Origin: Ruminiclostridium sp.
Lineage (GTDB): Bacteria; Bacillota; Clostridia; DSM-8532
Assembly: GCA_003535195.1 (NCBI GenBank)
Contig: DOHN01000166.1
Span: forward strand, 22,958 to 29,232
DNA length: 6,275 bases
Reading direction: 5' to 3'
The notes under the pieces are model-generated. The model did not search any database. It had not been told where the DNA came from and was given only the letters and a program-made list of their open reading frames with translations. Shown piece after piece: positions 5,355 to 6,275 of this stretch. The position numbers and the translations under genes are program-made. Position 1 is the stretch's first letter. Each line of letters starts with the position of its first letter.

Positions 5355-5732
5355 TTGCGACTCAAGCTAAAATGGGGTGATGTCCTGGTCACCATTACCG
5401 TTGTGGTTGCGGCTGTTCTCTTATATTATAATTTTTATGAAGAGAACTCAGCTTCTAAAACGGCCGTCATCACACAGAATAATGCCATATTAGACAGAAT
5501 CCGGCTGGATCAGCTTACAGAGCATTACACCATAAATTACTCGGGTCCCTACCCCGGCACCATTGAAGCCGAGCATGGCAAGATACGCTTTTCCCATGCC
5601 CAATGTCCTGATCAGGTTTGCGTTGAAACCGGCTGGATAACCCGACCAGGTGAAATTGCGGTGTGCCTTCCGGCGGGTGTAATTATAAAGATTGAAGGTG
5701 GAGATTCTGACTTGGATATTATATTAAAATAG
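5355..5732 (+). CDS. Membrane-anchored NusG domain II protein
   Basis: The 125-residue product has a short basic start (MRLKLKWGD), one membrane anchor at about 8-26 and an extracytoplasmic beta domain at about 55-125 of the NusG domain II type. Despite the name, it lacks the NusG core and KOW domain and is not a transcription factor. Family marks are HAQCPDQVCVETGWI with Cys84 and Cys89, then AVCLPAGVIIKI with Cys104. The exact role is not established. It is often found beside Gx/HepI-type membrane proteins and ApbE/Rnf-type redox genes in anaerobes, as it is here. I chose TTG 5355 because AAGGGAG (5341-5347) lies seven bases upstream. The in-frame ATG at 5331 has no ribosome site and would put eight extra, mainly hydrophobic residues before the basic start. 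Confidence 0.85.
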   Translation: MRLKLKWGDVLVTITVVVAAVLLYYNFYEENSASKTAVITQNNAILDRIRLDQLTEHYTINYSGPYPGTIEAEHGKIRFSHAQCPDQVCVETGWITRPGEIAVCLPAGVIIKIEGGDSDLDIILK

Positions 5733-5819
5733 TAGAAAAATGATCCGGTCTTTTTCTCGCTTTAAATTGTGAAGAATTTAACGTTTGAACTTTGACAGAG
5801 GAAATATTTGGTGTTTTAA

Positions 5820-6275
5820 ATGAAGAAAATTTCTACGAACGGACTATTAATCGCGCTTGCTATTGTACTTTCATATGTTGAGCGCTTTATCCCTCTCAAT
5901 CTAATAGTGCCTCTTCCGGGTGTCAAGCTGGGGTTAGCCAATATCGTTACAATGTTTGCCCTTTTTTATCTCGGCACAATCTCAGCCATCACTATCACTG
6001 TTTTACGGTGTTTATTATCGGCGTTTATGTTCGGCGGGATGTCATCCCTGCTTTATTCATTATCAGGCGCTCTTCTTGCCTTGTTGATAATGAAACTATT
6101 AATGCTGGGTTATAATAAAATATTCTCTATTATTGGGATCAGCATGGGCGGGGCGGCAGCTCATAACATCGGCCAAATCATGATGGCCGGTTTAATGATG
6201 AAAAACACCGCTGTCTATGCCTATCTTCCCGTTCTTTTGCTGACGGGTTTGCTGACAGGAACGCTGACGGCCACT
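5820..6275 (+). CDS. Gx-family / heptaprenyl diphosphate synthase component I-like membrane protein, partial
   Basis: 152 codons run open to the right edge; the usual family length is about 165-180 residues, so only the end is missing. The protein is very hydrophobic with about five membrane helices. It carries the family signature PLPGVKLGLANIVTMFAL (31-48), with an early Glu21-Arg22, then LRCLLSAFMFGG (62-73), LYSLSGALLALLIM (78-91) and AAAHNIGQIMMAGLM (112-126). The family was named after HepS/component I of heptaprenyl diphosphate synthase, but its fold resembles small integral-membrane (ECF S-component-like) transport proteins, so enzyme activity should not be assumed. It follows the NusG-II gene by 87 bases with no terminator between, so cotranscription is likely. 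The ribosome site is weak: GGTG (5810-5813) six bases before ATG, while AGAGGA (5797-5802) is too far. A stop codon just before the ATG rules out an earlier in-frame start. Confidence 0.88.
   Translation, partial: MKKISTNGLLIALAIVLSYVERFIPLNLIVPLPGVKLGLANIVTMFALFYLGTISAITITVLRCLLSAFMFGGMSSLLYSLSGALLALLIMKLLMLGYNKIFSIIGISMGGAAAHNIGQIMMAGLMMKNTAVYAYLPVLLLTGLLTGTLTAT

Noticed and set aside
5792..5820. TTGACA (5792-5797) with TTTAAA 17 bases on as a promoter for the Gx gene
   Set aside because: Its transcription start would fall inside the coding sequence after the ATG, so the -35 match is probably chance.
1..6275. CRISPR arrays, insertion sequences, tRNA or rRNA genes, and attachment sites
   Set aside because: I saw no spaced direct repeats, transposase motifs, terminal inverted repeats, or tRNA/rRNA-like sequence anywhere in the window.

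Overview
The window looks like chromosomal DNA of a low-to-mid GC Gram-positive-type anaerobe (Clostridia, or a sporulating Negativicutes/Peptococcaceae-like lineage). Three things point there: AGGAGG-type ribosome sites with several GTG/TTG starts, a LytR-CpsA-Psr (LCP) wall-polymer enzyme, and Firmicutes-typical families (a membrane-anchored NusG domain II protein next to a Gx/HepI-type membrane protein, and a Na+-pumping decarboxylase beta subunit). The genus cannot be set from the sequence.

Layout from left to right. Positions 1-175 hold no firm gene, only a possible leftward promoter and start running off the edge. mscL (225-638, minus) ends in a clear intrinsic terminator (174-204). It is divergent from an LCP-family gene (789-1856, plus); their predicted -35 boxes lie only 2 bases apart. 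A strong extended -10 promoter (1899-1927) precedes a two-gene unit: an OadB-like beta subunit (1985-3148) and a 45-residue OadG-related small subunit (3164-3301). This unit is closed by a perfect 10-bp intrinsic terminator (3326-3360).

The most unusual part is 3384-5206. Two divergent genes each encode a protein of about 270-290 residues made of three carboxypeptidase-regulatory-like beta-sandwich domains. Neither has a signal peptide, membrane segment or enzyme domain. The DNA between them carries AC-N17-CATA elements in both directions that resemble the mother-cell sporulation sigma-K consensus. No good vegetative promoter was seen there.

On the right, a TTG-started membrane-anchored NusG domain II protein (5355-5732) is followed by the first 152 codons of a Gx-family/HepI-type membrane protein (5820 to the edge). 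This is a recurrent pairing in anaerobic Firmicutes. A near-palindrome (5271-5287) in the promoter region of this unit could be an operator.

Functionally, the left and middle genes concern the cell envelope and membrane energetics: osmotic safety valve, attachment of wall polymers, and Na+ gradient. The paired domain-repeat genes are of unknown function, and a spore-surface or other structural role is an inference.
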